A program made the translations under genes and the position numbers. A stretch of DNA of 40,293 nucleotides from Chara braunii (taxonomy: Eukaryota; Streptophyta; Charophyceae; Charales; Characeae): NCBI GenBank assembly GCA_003427395.1, contig BFEA01001089.1, positions 34,689 through 74,981 of the forward strand, written 5' to 3'. This document shows, piece after piece, positions 9,153-18,932 of this stretch (the stretch's first letter is position 1; each line of letters begins with the position of its first letter). Under the pieces are notes generated by a model. It made no database searches and was not told the DNA's origin. It worked only from the letters and a program-made list of their open reading frames with translations.

Positions 9153-9470
9153 TTATTCCTTTATTTATTTTTTAAAATTTTTATTTGCGGCAGTTTGAAA
9201 CCTAGTGTGTTTATCTCAGTCTCTCCTTTCCCCTTGGCACATTCTTGACCCCATGGCGAGTAGGGAAATGCTGCCGAAAATTTCAAAAAAATAAATATTA
9301 TTTTTTCTTTTCACATTTTGTTCACTTCTTCCCCTTATTATTTTTATTATTTATTTATTTTCTTATTTACTTATATTTTCTTTCGAAATCTCGTTGTTTA
9401 TTTATTTTTCTCCCGCCTTCCCCCCCCTATGCTTGCTATTTTATTTTTTCTTGATTAGGTCGCCGATACC
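8386..9470 (+). other. Pyrimidine-rich leader of second element
   Basis: About 1.1 kb is dominated by C and T, changing from C/T-rich (8386-8760) to T-rich with TTTA runs (9105-9180). Long ORFs here are compositional artefacts. Three copies of a GGCACA...GACCCC...TGCTGCC hairpin unit lie within it, and poly-C runs (8052-8060, 8109-8122) lie just upstream. Confidence 0.7.
8942..9285 (+). repeat. Three hairpin repeat units (GGCACA..TGCTGCCGAAA)
   Basis: Units at about 8942-8989, 9017-9064 and 9234-9285 share GGCACA, TTGACCCC or TCGACCCC, TGG, and TGCTGCC[AG]AAA. In the first, TTTCGGCACAC pairs with GTGCTGCCGAAA with one bulge, and ACCCC pairs with GGGGT inside. Read on the minus strand the units start TTTCGGCAGCA-TTT, the same core as the tandem units at 24679-25180. 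Confidence 0.7.
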
Positions 9471-9717
9471 CTACCCTAACCACTTAAACTTCGGTTAGGG
9501 TTTTCCTAGGGGTTTTCTAGGGTTTAAGGTTCTTCAAACGCCCGTACTTCCCCCTCCCTATTCGGGCACCTTGGACCCGAACCACCCCTCCCCCTTTGAC
9601 GGCACCCGCGCCAGCCTTGCTAGCGTCGTCCGCCATTTTCTACCGCGGACCTCCCCCTACGCCCTCCGCTCACGCGGACCTCTCCTGGCCCCCTCCAGTC
9701 CGGTCTGTCACTTCCCC

Positions 9718-10560
9718 ATGACCGACGGTGTGTCACACGCCGCCGACGCGACGACGACCACTGCACAGGGCTCCACACCCATGCCGACGGACCAGGGCCA
9801 CCAGCCCCAGGGGGACCTGCGCACCCTCCTCACCTCCCTCCTCGCGCCTATCCAGGCGCAACTCGCGACCCTCACGCCCTTACAGGCGCAGGTGGCGACC
9901 CTTGCCGCCGATATGGAGCAACTCCAGGACGCTGCCTGCCCTTCATTTCCTGACTCCCAGTTCAGGTCCCCCGTCCTTCGACATGATGGCCACGACGGAG
10001 CTTCCTCCTCCGCTGCCTCCGACCCGGTCATCTTGGTGACTGTCCACACCACTAGCACGACGACCATCACGAGCCAGACCCTCCCTCAGTCTACGGGCGC
10101 ACCTGCCCAGATTCCGGTCACTACGGCCACGGTACCACAACCCGATACCATGGTCACTGCTTTTCCGGGTGCCCCGCTCCTCCCTTCCCTTCGCACGACC
10201 GCAGCGCCACCTGGCTCTCCCCCTTCTGGGATGCCCCGCGTCGCTTGTGCGTCCACTTCCTCCACTCTTCCTCCTGCCACTCCTCGCTCGATCCATGTCC
10301 AACGTCTCGAGGAAGAGTTTGCCCAGATCCGGGCCGACCTCGCCCTCTTACGCCTTCAGCCACCCCCACCCTCACAAGTGGCCGCGCCTTCGGGCGCACC
10401 CCCAACCTCCTCTACCCTTCCTCTCATGCAGGCTCGCTTCCCGCGCCCTGCACCCTATCCAGCCCCATCCTACCTTCTTCCTACTCCCGCGGTTGCTGCG
10501 ACCTCTTCTACTGCAGCTCCCTCGCACCCTTCCGCAGTTGCCCCCGCCGCTCCCCCATGA
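9718..10560 (+). CDS. gag: Gag N-terminal region, Pro/Thr-rich
   Basis: The frame is open from about 9500, but the first in-frame ATG is at 9718. That gives a 280-aa product rich in Pro, Ala, Thr and Ser, with a heptad-like stretch (LLTSLLAPIQAQLATLTPLQ) at residues ~37-60 and a second helix (VQRLEEEFAQIRADLALLRL) at ~193-213. Nothing catalytic is visible. It lies in the gag position, upstream of a gag-like domain in other frames, and is best read as the N-terminal, low-complexity part of gag. Codon third positions are strongly C/G biased. The stop at 10558 probably comes from frame decay. Confidence 0.55.
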   Translation: MTDGVSHAADATTTTAQGSTPMPTDQGHQPQGDLRTLLTSLLAPIQAQLATLTPLQAQVATLAADMEQLQDAACPSFPDSQFRSPVLRHDGHDGASSSAASDPVILVTVHTTSTTTITSQTLPQSTGAPAQIPVTTATVPQPDTMVTAFPGAPLLPSLRTTAAPPGSPPSGMPRVACASTSSTLPPATPRSIHVQRLEEEFAQIRADLALLRLQPPPPSQVAAPSGAPPTSSTLPLMQARFPRPAPYPAPSYLLPTPAVAATSSTAAPSHPSAVAPAAPP

Positions 10561-10683
10561 GGCCCGGGCGCACAGTTAGTTGCGCCCCTCTCTCTAGGAC
10601 CTGCGCCGACTTACTCAGCCGTAGCATAGGCCTCTGCTCCTCGATCCCCTCGCCGCCAAAACGGTGGCGCACCACTCATCCGC

Positions 10684-11766
10684 TTGTCGGACATTGCCCT
10701 GTATGACGGTACAGGCATACGCGTGTCTCAGTGGCTGCAGTCTGCCACCCGCACGCTCCAGCTCATGGGCGCCATACCCGACACGTGGGTGGGTCACCTC
10801 TCCACGCGCCTGCGTGGCGGTCCTTTCAACGCCTGGGAGGATTTCTACGCTTACTCCCTTCGTGAGGGTCGGACTCCGACCTTCATGGATTTCTAGGTGT
10901 TCCTCGAGGATCGCTTCGGAGCCCGATACGACGTGACTTACGCCTCCGAGCGTGTCGTCACTACACGCTGGTCCGACTCTGGTGGCGCTGCCGCTCTGGA
11001 TGGCCACATCCAGGTCTTTCAGGACGCCTGCCTCATTTGTGACGTGGCGTTCCTCCCGGAGGCTGCCCTTATCGATCGTTTCTTGGCCAGCCTCCCGCTC
11101 GAGTACCGCTCCGAGTTATGGAGGTACGAGTTCACATCGGCCCCGCAGGCTTACGAGGCCGCCAGGGACCATCAGCGGATGCGGGCCCGTCTTCACCCCG
11201 CCTCCTCCTCCCAGCCCCAGCGTACTGGTTACGCCTCCTCCTCCTCTCATGACACTTCCCAGCGCCATTCCCCTTTCCACGGTCGCCCCTGCCGTTCCGC
11301 GGAGCAGGGCCGCCACTTCTCGCGCCGCTTCAGCGCACTCGAGTATGGTGAGCAGGACGCTGGTGCCCCGCTGTCGCCAGAGGGTGACCATAGCGACGAC
11401 CTCGACCTCGGCGAGGCCGTCCACCACCACCTGGAGGACTCTACTCTCCCTATGGCTGAGCGCCTCCAGCTCATCCTCTCCACCCTTTCCTGGGCACGTA
11501 GCCACCCTGGTCAAGCTAGCGCGTCGCCCCCCAAGGTCCCTCAGCAGGACCTCCCTCAGGGCTTTGTCCCTCCTCGCGGTGTCCTTTCCACTGAGGAGTG
11601 TGCGACTATTTTGGGCCAGCGTGGGTGTTTACGATGCCATCAGGACGGTCATAGCTCCTCGCGGTACCCTTACATCACCGCCCTTGACCGCCACTACGCT
11701 GACCTTTCCCGCCAGCGTCGTGCTCAGTCCCCCCCCGGCGCCTCGCATCCCCGCGGTGCCTCCTAG
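10684..11766 (+). pseudogene. gag: Gag core domain and defective zinc knuckle
   Basis: One continuous frame is interrupted by a TAG at 10894. Before it: IRVSQWLQSATRTLQLMGA, RLRGGPFNAWEDFY and GRTPTFMDF. After it: VFLEDRFGARYDVTYASER, ALIDRFLASLPLEYRSELW and QAYEAARDHQRMRARL. This is the Ty3/gypsy Gag fold (W-x-x-x, F-x-x-L-P-x-x-x-R). Near the C-terminus GCLRCHQDGHSSSRYP is a CCHC zinc knuckle whose last Cys is replaced by Tyr, which should impair nucleic-acid binding. The frame ends at 11764. The TAG lies where a Gln codon would preserve the domain. Confidence 0.75.
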
Positions 11767-11996
11767 CCACGATGTAACGTACACTTGCACCCTCCTCAGT
11801 AGTCGGCTTCCCGACATCCCCGTCGCGGTTTGCCCCTCTCGCTACTGGAGTTGAGGTCTCGCAGGATCCGACAGAGTGTACTCACCCATTTGTCGTAATA
11901 CTGTCTGCGCTTGCGCAGACCACCGTCTCCCCTCCTACCCCACCGCGACTACCGACGCGTCGAGCCATTCGCTCAGCCAGTTGCAACGAGCAAGTT

Positions 11997-12626
11997 GCGA
12001 CTCACGAGGATGTTGTGTTCTCTCTTCTGGACTTGAGCATGCTCCAGGCTCGTCAGGAGCGACTCAGCCTCCATATCGCCGCTCTGCGTCGCCTTCGCAC
12101 CATCCTCTCTGACCCTGATCGCACCCTCCTGATCATCCCAGTACAACTTGGGATCTCCACGAGGGTGTACTCAGCGTTGTGGGATTCCGGTTCTCAGGGC
12201 GAATTCATTCATCCACGTGTGGTGAAAGAAGCCCGCTTACCCACGATAGGGTCTCCGACTCCCATCTCCGTTACCCTAGGGGATGAAAAGACCCAGCGCT
12301 TCTTCGATCAGACGGTCACCGACCTCCCCTTCTTCCTCACTCTCGAGCCGACTGATCGTCCCCCAGCGTCTCGTCGCCACCGCTCCTCTGCACATTTCAA
12401 TGTGATGGAGACGGGGTACGACTTCATTCTCAGCACTCTGTGGTCTCGTCGGTACCGCAACACTGAGGCCGATTGGGCGATCAACACTCTCGTTCTCAAA
12501 ACGAAGTGTGGACGGACGTATCGCGTACCTTTCATAGGTACCACTATGACACCACGCCCCGATCCTCCTCCCCCGGAACCTTACGTGCCCACACCATCTC
12601 CTTTTATCACTGTCACCTCGCCTTGA
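11997..12626 (+). CDS. pro: Aspartic protease region of second element
   Basis: The open frame contains SALWDSGSQGEFIHPRVVKE, a D-S-G-S active site of the retropepsin type, about 55-60 residues in. It is followed by ISVTLGDEKTQRFFDQTVTD and YDFILSTLWSRRY, matching the second half of Ty3/gypsy protease (usually D-x-I-L-G-x-x-W). The Gly of that second motif is Ser here. The C-terminus is Pro-rich (PRPDPPPPEPYVPTPSP). The domain would process Gag-Pol. No ATG clearly marks a start, which fits expression as part of a polyprotein. The gap 11767-11996 shows no domain. Confidence 0.75.
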   Translation, partial: ATHEDVVFSLLDLSMLQARQERLSLHIAALRRLRTILSDPDRTLLIIPVQLGISTRVYSALWDSGSQGEFIHPRVVKEARLPTIGSPTPISVTLGDEKTQRFFDQTVTDLPFFLTLEPTDRPPASRRHRSSAHFNVMETGYDFILSTLWSRRYRNTEADWAINTLVLKTKCGRTYRVPFIGTTMTPRPDPPPPEPYVPTPSPFITVTSP

Positions 12627-12757
12627 CAGTTCGCCCACTTCATCCGACAGGACGACGTCACCTTCTTTATGGTGAACGTAACGGATCTCTTACACTATGA
12701 TCCACCTGTCCCGACGTCGAGCTCATCCCTCTGGAGCCAGATCCTCCTTCTATCTCC

Positions 12758-13690
12758 ATGGCTCCCATCTCTACTTCCGTCCCTCCGCCGTCCGTCGAGT
12801 CCACCCCGCCATCGCGCACTGATGTTGACGCTGAGGAACTCGCACGATATACGACTAACTTGGAGCCCGCAGTTCGTGACCTCATTCGAGAGTACCACGA
12901 CGTTTTCCCATCGTCGTTCTCGTACGCTTACATCCCACCGATGCTGACGTCGAGCACTCCATCCAGCTTGTGCCTGACTATCGTGTTCACCACTAGGCAC
13001 CCTACAGACTCTCGATCCCCGAGGCCACCGAACTCAAGCGTCAGCTTGAGGAGCTCCTGAGACAAGGTTTCATTAAACCCAGCAACTCCCCGCGGGGTGC
13101 ACCCGTCCTCTTTGCTCGCAAAGCGGATGAAACTCTCCGTCTCTGCATCGACTATTGCAGCCTCAACTGCTACACGGTTAAGAACAGCTACCCCATGCCT
13201 CGCTCCGACGAGCTGTTCGACCGCTAAGCAGACAACTGCTTCTTTGCGAAGATTGATCTTCGTAGTGGTTACCATCAGATCCACGTTGCTGCAGCCGACC
13301 AGCCGAAGACTGCGTTCCGATGGCGCTTCGACCACTACGAGTTTCGGTGATGCCATTCGGCCTCACCAACGCACCCGCTACCTTCCAGAGGGCGATGAAC
13401 GATGTCTTCAGAGACATCCTGGAGCAGTACGTTCTCGTCTACCTTGACGATATCCTGGTCTACAGTCGTACATTTGAGGAACACCTCAGACACCTCCGGG
13501 ACGTTCTTGACCGCTTGCGCCGACATGGCTTCTATGCCAAGCTGAGCAAGTGCCGCTTTGCCCAACACAAAGTGGATTTCTTAGGACACTACGTGTCTGA
13601 CTAGGGTCTCCACATGGACGACGTGAAGATCACTGCTATCGCGGAGTGGCCCGTTCCCACATCCGCCAAGCAGCTTCGCAGCTGACTTAC
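12758..13690 (+). pseudogene. pol: Reverse transcriptase of second element
   Basis: The entry (AELARY-like linker, VRDLIREYHDVFPSSF) is in one frame to about 12920. The core then shifts: EHSIQLVPDYRVHH, TAG at 12994, [53 protein letters not shown] near 13226, [17 protein letters not shown] one-base shift near 13350 leads to [49 protein letters not shown] at 13602, GLHMDDVKITAIAEWP and a TGA at 13683. Both catalytic Asp motifs (KIDL, YLDD) are intact, better preserved than in the first element. RNase H and integrase do not follow. Confidence 0.88.
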
Positions 13691-14760
13691 CTTCCCACGT
13701 CTTTGACTTCTCAGTACTCCATTCACTCCAGTTTTGCTACTTCAGCTCGTCGACGTTGCGGCTCTGCCTAGAAACCACTTCAGACGTCATCACTCTCTTA
13801 CCACTTTACCCTGTACAGTACCTTTGTTGTGTCGCATGATGGTCTCCCTTTAACCGGGTTCCTCTGAGTTGGGCTCTCCCTTGGTATACGCATAGGCATC
13901 GGGACCATAGCGTTGCCCTGGCTTCCCAGCTTACGGATCTAGCTCCGACTTCCCTCACTTTAGGAATCATTTGCATGATTTCCTTACCCATCACATTTTC
14001 TACCCTCTGCCGGCCCTCACGCCCCAGTTAGGCAGCCCTGCATGCTTCATCTAGGTGCGCCCGGTATACCAGGCTCCCTTATTCCCTTGCATGGTCGACC
14101 CTCTATAGCGGTCACCCCTTAGTCGAGCATTATCCGCCCTGATGGTCTATCTGTTAGGGTTATTGGTTCTGTTCGCTCCCAGTTCCCTACCCTCATTGAG
14201 CCTGATGACATGTGTTCCCCCCTCTCACTATGTGTGGATGCCCTTAGGAGTTTTCGACCCCTAGGCTGCATTCTCCACCCTCAGAGACCATCCCACCCTT
14301 TGGTTTGTGACAAACTTCTCCTGTGATATATGGTTGACTTGTTGCTTTGTTGCTCTTAGACTGAGGCTACTGCCTCTAACGTTTCTAGGATTTAGTTGTC
14401 CTTCTTTTGTTGTTCTTAGGACTTATACACTAGTTAGTTGTTCCCAGACAGAGGCTACTGCCTCCAACATTCTAGGATCTAGTTGTCACTACTTTCTACT
14501 TTCCTAGGACATGTATGCTAGTTAGTTGCTTCTGCTTTCCTAAGACAAGTATGCTAGTTAGTTGCTTCTGCTTTTACTTAGGCTGTTAGCTGTGACGTTG
14601 CTGTTTTGTGACATTTTATATCCTAGGTTGCATCTCATGGACTCAGCATGGAGCTCGCTCCGCATCCTAGACTACTCAGGTTTTCTTTTTCTTTGGTAGA
14701 GTTCCGCTTCTTGGCGGAAGCGTGCTTGTATCTAGGCGATCCATCACAGGTCGAGGATCG
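13691..14760 (+). other. Post-RT region without recognisable pol domains
   Basis: I searched all frames for RNase H (DAS, ALS-HP), H-H-C-C and D-D-35-E signatures and saw none. 14342-14590 holds direct repeats: two copies of AGGCTACTGCCTC with flanks (GAGGC-TACT-GCCTC hairpin) and two copies of a ~38-bp CATGTATGCTAGTTAGTTGC unit. The last bases before the LTR (AGGTCGAGGATCG) are only weakly purine-rich. Confidence 0.6.
14342..14590 (+). repeat. Short tandem and direct repeats before the 3' LTR
   Basis: AGACTGAGGCTACTGCCTC and AGACAGAGGCTACTGCCTC lie about 94 bp apart, both followed by TCTAGGAT-TAGTTGTC. Further on, TATGCTAGTTAGTTGCTTCTG occurs twice 37-38 bp apart. The GAGGC-TACT-GCCTC core is a perfect 5-bp stem with a 4-nt loop in both copies. 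Confidence 0.75.
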
Positions 14761-15069
14761 TGTAGCGGAACTCTGGTTGGCCTGTGAGACCATCCCCTTG
14801 GCCTGTTCTCACAGGCCTGTGTTTTATTCGGGGCATTCCAGTCCACGCCGGTACCTTTGTCGGTACCAGCCAGTCCAGTCTATTCTCGTCAGTCCGCTGG
14901 GGTATACCCCAACCATTGTCTGTTTTCGAGACCATTCTACACTGGCACAATTTGGAGTATGTGCGTTGGAGTCTTGCGTAGGAGCTGCGTTGTGCTATCT
15001 CGCTCCTCCCTCATCCTCCATCTCCATCATCATTCCAGGCGGAGCACCGCACCCGGTGGGTCCGCTACA
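14761..15069 (+). repeat. 3' LTR of second Ty3/gypsy element
   Basis: A direct repeat of the 5' LTR, bounded by TGTAGCGGA and TCCGCTACA. Differences are scattered, and a 2-base gap accounts for the length difference. Confidence 0.95.
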
Positions 15070-15120
15070 CTCCCCCTTTCCTACCCATCCCCATGCTTCT
15101 GGATCTAATCTAAGATTCTG

Positions 15121-15369
15121 TTACGCTCTACCTCCTCCTATTGTCATGGGTGTCTGTTTTTTATCATCTCTCCTGACGACTCTACATTCTATCGGTCCAC
15201 TGAGGCCATACCTCTCGACCGTCCCAAAGGACACAAGTCTTGCGGTTTCTTGACTTTCTTTCTCAAAGACTTTTAGTACATACTTTCCCTCCACCATTTT
15301 ATCAAATTTCTCTAGTATATACAAGCGGTGATTCTCTGGATCTTCTGCGTGGAGCCATGTCCCGCACAA
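15121..15369 (-). other. Unidentified 82-aa ORF remnant
   Basis: A minus-strand frame without stops includes HRLYILEKFDKMVEGKYVL and ETARLVSFGTVERYGLSGPI. The residue mix looks protein-like rather than random, and it could be a fragment of a LINE ORF1 or of a host gene. I do not recognise a family. It lies between the 3' LTR and the composite repeat, with no promoter or continuation visible. Confidence 0.25.
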
Positions 15370-15374
15370 GCAGT

Positions 15375-15735
15375 TAACAGGTAGCTGAAAATTCAGGAAA
15401 GAAAATTCTGAAGTGAGAATTTTTGGCAGTCTGAAAATCCCGAATGGTTATGAAGTGGTGAAAGGTCCGAAGACCCTGAGAACCACCTGTTTAGGTAGGC
15501 TGCATCCTGAAGTGGTGAAGTGAGAGTTTTTGGCAGTCTGAAAATCCTGAATGGTTCTGAAGTGGTGAAAGGTCCGAAGACCCTGAAAACCACGTGTTTA
15601 GGCAGGCTGCATCCTGAAGTGGTGAAAGGTCCGAAGTCCCTAAAACCCACTTGTTTAGGCAGGTTGCATCCTGAAGTGGTGAAGGGTGTCTTGAAGTGGT
15701 GATGAAAAATACGACTATTGTTAACCTTCTCTCAT
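15375..15735 (+). repeat. Composite repeat T, copy 1
   Basis: It contains three tandem copies of a unit with CCTGAAGTGGTGAA, GGTCCGAAG-CCCT, a CCAC-TGTTTAGG and AGGCTGCATCCTGAAG. Two copies of a GTTTTTGGCAGTCTGAAAAT segment precede them. The whole structure recurs in opposite orientation at 31203-31662, with matching ends (TAGCTGAAAATTC at one end, GTTAACCTTCTCTC at the other). It directly abuts the 3' end of the LINE ORF2, so it could be a LINE 3' tail or an independent element. Confidence 0.85.
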
Positions 15736-18700
15736 GTCCCTGACAAATTTACTCCATTTGGACCTGGGAGAAGCTTCCCGTCTTGTGGCAGTGTCTCTCT
15801 GATGCGTTCGGTTCTCTGTTCCTGATCGGGCAATTGCCCCAGTTTTGCCTTCAGATCCGTTGTGCTTCTCCATTGGTTGGTGTCCTCATTCCAGATATCT
15901 CGCACGATTGACACTCATCTCTGCACCCATTTGTACCCAAAGTTCCCTCATCCTTTCCTTGTTGTGAGGTTGGATCCTTCTGGACCCTTTATGCTCGGGT
16001 TGTCGAAGAGATGTTGCTTTAGGATGTGTTGTTTAGAGTTCGGCGGGATTATGAGATTGGACTTTAGTGATCTCCATGCCTGGAAGATTTATTTCCACAG
16101 TCTGGATTTGATTCGTTTTCTTGTGAAGGCCTCCATCATGAGCGCCCTCCAAACATCTTCATTGCAGTTTAACGCCCATTCTCTCTTGAGAATGCTCTTT
16201 CCAAGTAGAACTCAGTCCTCGTCTTGTTCCGCTTCTATTGCTCTGAGGATCCACTGACATAGGAGTATCTGGTTCTGGGTCTGCGGGTCCGTAAGGCTAA
16301 GTCCTCCTTTTCTCGATCGGCAGAGGATCTCCCAAGCCACTTTTGCAATACATCCTCCTCTTGCTTTTGCATAGGGTTCCCATAGGAAAACTCTTGCATT
16401 CGTTTGATCTTTTCCAGTGCCTCGGTAGGGATATTCCTCACTTTAGCCACGAACCAAAAGAGTGCGAAAGCGGATACATTTATAACTAATGCTCTACCGA
16501 TTAGCGATAGATGTCGAGTTTCTCCTCATTCATTGACCTTATTCTTTACTCTCTCTTGTAGGATCAGACCTCGTGTTGAAGTGCAGTCCTCCAACGAGAC
16601 CATTACACCTAAGAAACGTTGTGCCTTGCCCTCAAATACTCTTTTCATTTCTCAGTTCACTTGCAATTGTTGTGGGGCTGGGATAAAGTATGTTTACTTT
16701 TCCCACTTCATTGCGGCTTCAAAATACTCTGCATAAATAGCCAGGCATCTTTTGAGTGCTTCCAGGGAATCCCTCTTGTTCGTTGATACCGCAAATAAGT
16801 CATCTGCGAGTGCTTTGACACGACATTCCTTTTCTGCGGATATCTACAATCCCCTTATTCACGTGTTCCTTCTGATGCTATTGACCAAAACCTCGATCTG
16901 GATGACAAACAACAACGGGGATATAGGGCAGCCCTGACGAAGGGATCTCGAAAGTGAAAACTTTTTAGAGCACTTACCAATTACTATGACTGCGGTGGAG
17001 TAAGAGTACAAGACTTTGACCCATCTACAAAAGCAGCTTCCAAATCCCATTTGTTTTAGCGCAGTCATAAAGAATGCCCAATTTACTCTATCGTAAGTTT
17101 TTTCAAGATAAAGTAACAGCATTGCTACTTCTCTATCCTCACTTCCATCTCCTCCAGAACTTGAATAGCAGTTATAATATTCTCAAAAATAGACCTTCCT
17201 TTTACAAAGGCCCCTTGTTCCTTGCCTACTAGTCCAGGGACAGCAACCGCTAGCCTGGTGGCAAGAGTCTTTGCCACAATCTTGTAACTGACATTCAGAA
17301 GAGATATAGGACACGAATTTTTGACTTGGGACTTATCGTCCTTTTTAAACATCCGAGTTATGATACCTCTTGTCATTGACGCCCCTATCTTACTGCCTAA
17401 CAGGATTTCGTTGTACACCTTTGCTAAATCTGCTTCCAAAATCTCCCAACAAACTTCGTAAAATTTCACCGAGAGGCCATCATCTCTCGGGGTTTTTCCT
17501 TTAGCGAACATTTTTACAGTTTGTTGCAGCTCTTCGGACGTAATTGATCTATCCAACTATTGTCTGTGGTGAGGCGGTAGAATTGCTTGCAGGTTAGACC
17601 AAAGATCGCTGGTGGACGTATCAGTGTCCATTGTCTCGCCATCTCTCCCGGGCGTTAAAATGATTTGGAAATAAGTCATTGTGTATTCGCGCATCTCGTC
17701 CAGTGAGGTTGCACGTGGCACGTCTAGGAGAAATTGGTGTTGAAGCTCCGACATTATGACTTGCTTCCTCTTCGGAAGTAGTCTTTGGAACGCCTATTTG
17801 GAGATCCTGTCTGAGGTTATAATCCCTTTCACTTCCAGGATCTGCCTCCACTGCTTTTCTTTGATCACCTGATATTGCTCTCATTCTTTCAGCCTTACGG
17901 TCCTCTCCTCTGCCCAAACCATCTCTGAGATTGGGTGTCCATGCATGTTGCCTTCTGCCTCCTCTACTCTCTTGCATAGTGTGCTCTCCTCCCTGTTCTT
18001 TGATAGGCTGCAATCTTAGAGAAAATGTCGAATTTCCGTGCGATAATTCTTAGTCCAACTTCCATCCATTCGGCGGTTGAGACAAAGTATTCCCGGACGC
18101 TTCTCCAAGAAGCCCAAAATTCCTCCACCCATCTTTTTCATCCCTCATCCTCCAGGTTTAGGACGTTTAGTCTGAACGAGCATGAACCACGTTCCACTTT
18201 TTGGCCCATTACTATATCTAGAATTACTAACTTGTGATCTGATAGGTGGGCCGTTTGTTCCTCCACTTTCACCGCCAGTCTACTCGCCTCTTCTGAGATT
18301 AAAAAAAAATATAATCGTCCTTTTGTGAACGGGGCACTGACTCGATTTCCGGACCAAGTGTAGCCTTCCCTTACCGGATTTCTATCCCTGTAAATGTCTT
18401 TGAGTCCCCAAGCCTCCTTCCACCTAATAAGGTGGTTCATATCCCTCTTCACCCCATTATCCCTGTCAGAATCAATTTCTGGAGCACTGACTTGATTCCA
18501 GTCACCCTCGATGATTGGCTTGCCAGCCTTCGGCAAGACTAATGGAAGTGTTTCATAGAAGGCTAGCCTTTCCTGTGAATCGTTAGGTGTGTAAATACAG
18601 GCGACGGTCTAGTCTTCTTCTCCTATTCCTAGTTTGATCCAACACCATCTCCCCCACAGGTCGGAGTCAAAGTCAATCAGTTGTGTATCTATTATGTTAT

Positions 18701-18932
18701 GAACTAGAATAGCGACACCCCCCTTGCTTCCTCGTGTAGGCGACCAAAGTTGAGGTCCACTCCGCCAATCCATAAGTTCCGTGAGCTTACATTCTGAAAG
18801 CTTCGTTTTCAAGATGATCAGGATATCTGCCCTTTTTTCATGCACCCATGACTTAACTCTAGCGCCCTTACATCTACCTGACGTGTCCCTTAATCCTTGC
18901 ACGTTCCACGAAACGAGACGACACTTACTCAT
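15732..18932 (-). pseudogene. LINE ORF2: APE endonuclease and reverse transcriptase
   Basis: Starting at the ATG at 18932: CRLVSWNVQGLRD, ILIILKTKLSE, GGVAILVHN, ACIYTPNDSQERLAFYETL, IIEGDWNQV and LSDHKLVILDI make an AP-endonuclease-like domain. The GDWN and SDH motifs are present, but the catalytic Glu of the ETK motif is Lys here (LKTK). RT follows at 17556-16740: GKTPRDDGLSVKFYEV, SCPISLLNVSYKI, KEQGAFVKGRSI, YLEKTYDRVNW, RSLRQGCPISPLLFV and LADDLFAVS, with the catalytic DD at about 16799-16804. The C-terminus includes KGGLSLTDPQTQNQILLCQW, RDIWNEDTNQW and LKAKLGQLPD. Stops lie at 18609 (TAG) and 17557 (TAG), and a shift near 17125. Target-primed reverse transcription is the family's role. 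Confidence 0.88.

Larger units (their letters stand above)
7313..15069 (+). mobile_element. Ty3/gypsy element with both LTRs, pol truncated
   Basis: A 7.76-kb unit with LTRs of 311 and 309 bp, a PBS at 7625, a ~2-kb leader, gag, protease and RT. RT ends near 13690 and only about 1.07 kb remains before the 3' LTR. No RNase H or integrase motif is visible in any frame of that stretch. The element is therefore internally deleted or a non-autonomous derivative. Coding frames carry several stops and shifts. It is GC-rich over gag-pol compared with the flanks. LTR divergence suggests an old insertion. Confidence 0.92.

Noticed and set aside
10952-11854. 300-aa + frame overlapping gag
   Set aside because: Shadow frame of the GC-rich gag; the other frame carries the Gag fold and zinc knuckle.
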